Part shown: piece by piece, positions 12,006-12,041 of the stretch
How positions within the stretch are numbered: the stretch's first letter is position 1
Layout of the letters: each line of letters starts with the position of its first letter
Source of the DNA: Candidatus Aerophobota bacterium
Lineage (GTDB): Bacteria; Aerophobota; Aerophobia; Aerophobales; B3-G15
Direction: 5' to 3'
NCBI GenBank assembly: GCA_021163905.1
Contig: JAGGTG010000236.1
Location: forward strand, 1-12,041
Length of the DNA: 12,041 nucleotides
Program-made: the position numbers and the translations under genes
The notes under the pieces: model-generated
What the model saw: only the letters and a program-made list of their open reading frames with translations
What the model was told of the DNA's origin: nothing
Databases searched by the model: none

Positions 12006-12041
12006 GACACTTTTAAATCGATGGGGTATTCCGGCTAGTTT
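12006..12041. other. Possible edge of a repeated element, inverted relative to the window start
   Basis: GACACTTT at 12006-12013 is the reverse complement of AAAGTGTC at 18-25. With gaps the match extends towards the interior: AAAGTGTCCCAATT on the left against AAAGTGTCACCTAAATT on the reverse strand at the right. Insertion-sequence termini often look like this, and the outer flanks (1-17 and 12014-12041) would then lie inside such elements. No transposase is in view, so this is a guess. Confidence 0.2.

Overview
The window is a compact, AT-rich bacterial chromosome segment with every gene on the + strand. It carries core housekeeping genes: translation, nucleotide salvage, fatty-acid synthesis, RNA processing and sugar-phosphate metabolism. 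The bacterial-type IleRS with a C-terminal zinc knuckle, the dissociated (type II) FabG/AcpP/FabF genes and RNase III show it is a bacterium. The genes use TAA, TAG and TGA as ordinary stops. I cannot name the phylum. Several features point away from well-studied model bacteria: rplM without rpsI behind it, ileS without lspA, and a phosphohexomutase with an archaeal-looking substrate loop. No phage, transposase, CRISPR or toxin gene is visible.

Layout: 1-375 is a gene-free leader with a TTGACA box and a cluster of AAGGTA motifs. gltX (376-1857) is followed by tRNA-Gln(CUG) (1910-1983) and tRNA-Glu(CUC) (1998-2073). The synthetase therefore sits beside its own or related tRNA substrates, probably on one transcript. 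2074-2421 has no protein gene but is highly structured: a terminator-like hairpin and a 21-bp long-range helix share the same 5' arm and exclude each other, suggesting a roughly 170-nt structured RNA or a bistable element. rplM (2422-2850), a trimeric-type purine nucleoside phosphorylase (2930-3757) and ileS (3779-6538) follow. An RluD-family pseudouridine synthase (6551-7495) overlaps fabG (7479-8222). Then come acpP, fabF, rnc and, overlapping rnc by 17 nt, a GlmM/phosphomannomutase-like enzyme (10559-11917). The final 124 nt contain only small inverted repeats.

The genes work together as a growth block. GltX and the two tRNAs, IleRS, L13 and the pseudouridine synthase serve translation. 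FabG-AcpP-FabF form the elongation core of fatty-acid synthesis. RNase III matures rRNA and the last gene probably supplies glucosamine-1-phosphate or a related sugar phosphate for the envelope. Tight spacing and two 17-nt overlaps imply polycistronic transcription, at least from ileS to fabG and from acpP to the mutase.

The least expected signals are non-coding. Three separate spacers (before tRNA-Gln, before rplM and before the phosphorylase gene) carry degenerate units in an exact 9-nt phase, roughly ARATNRACG. The foldable element at 2111-2281 is the second. Among the proteins, the phosphorylase has Asp and Ser at two positions that are Asn and His in classical 6-oxopurine-specific enzymes, which may mean altered substrate specificity.
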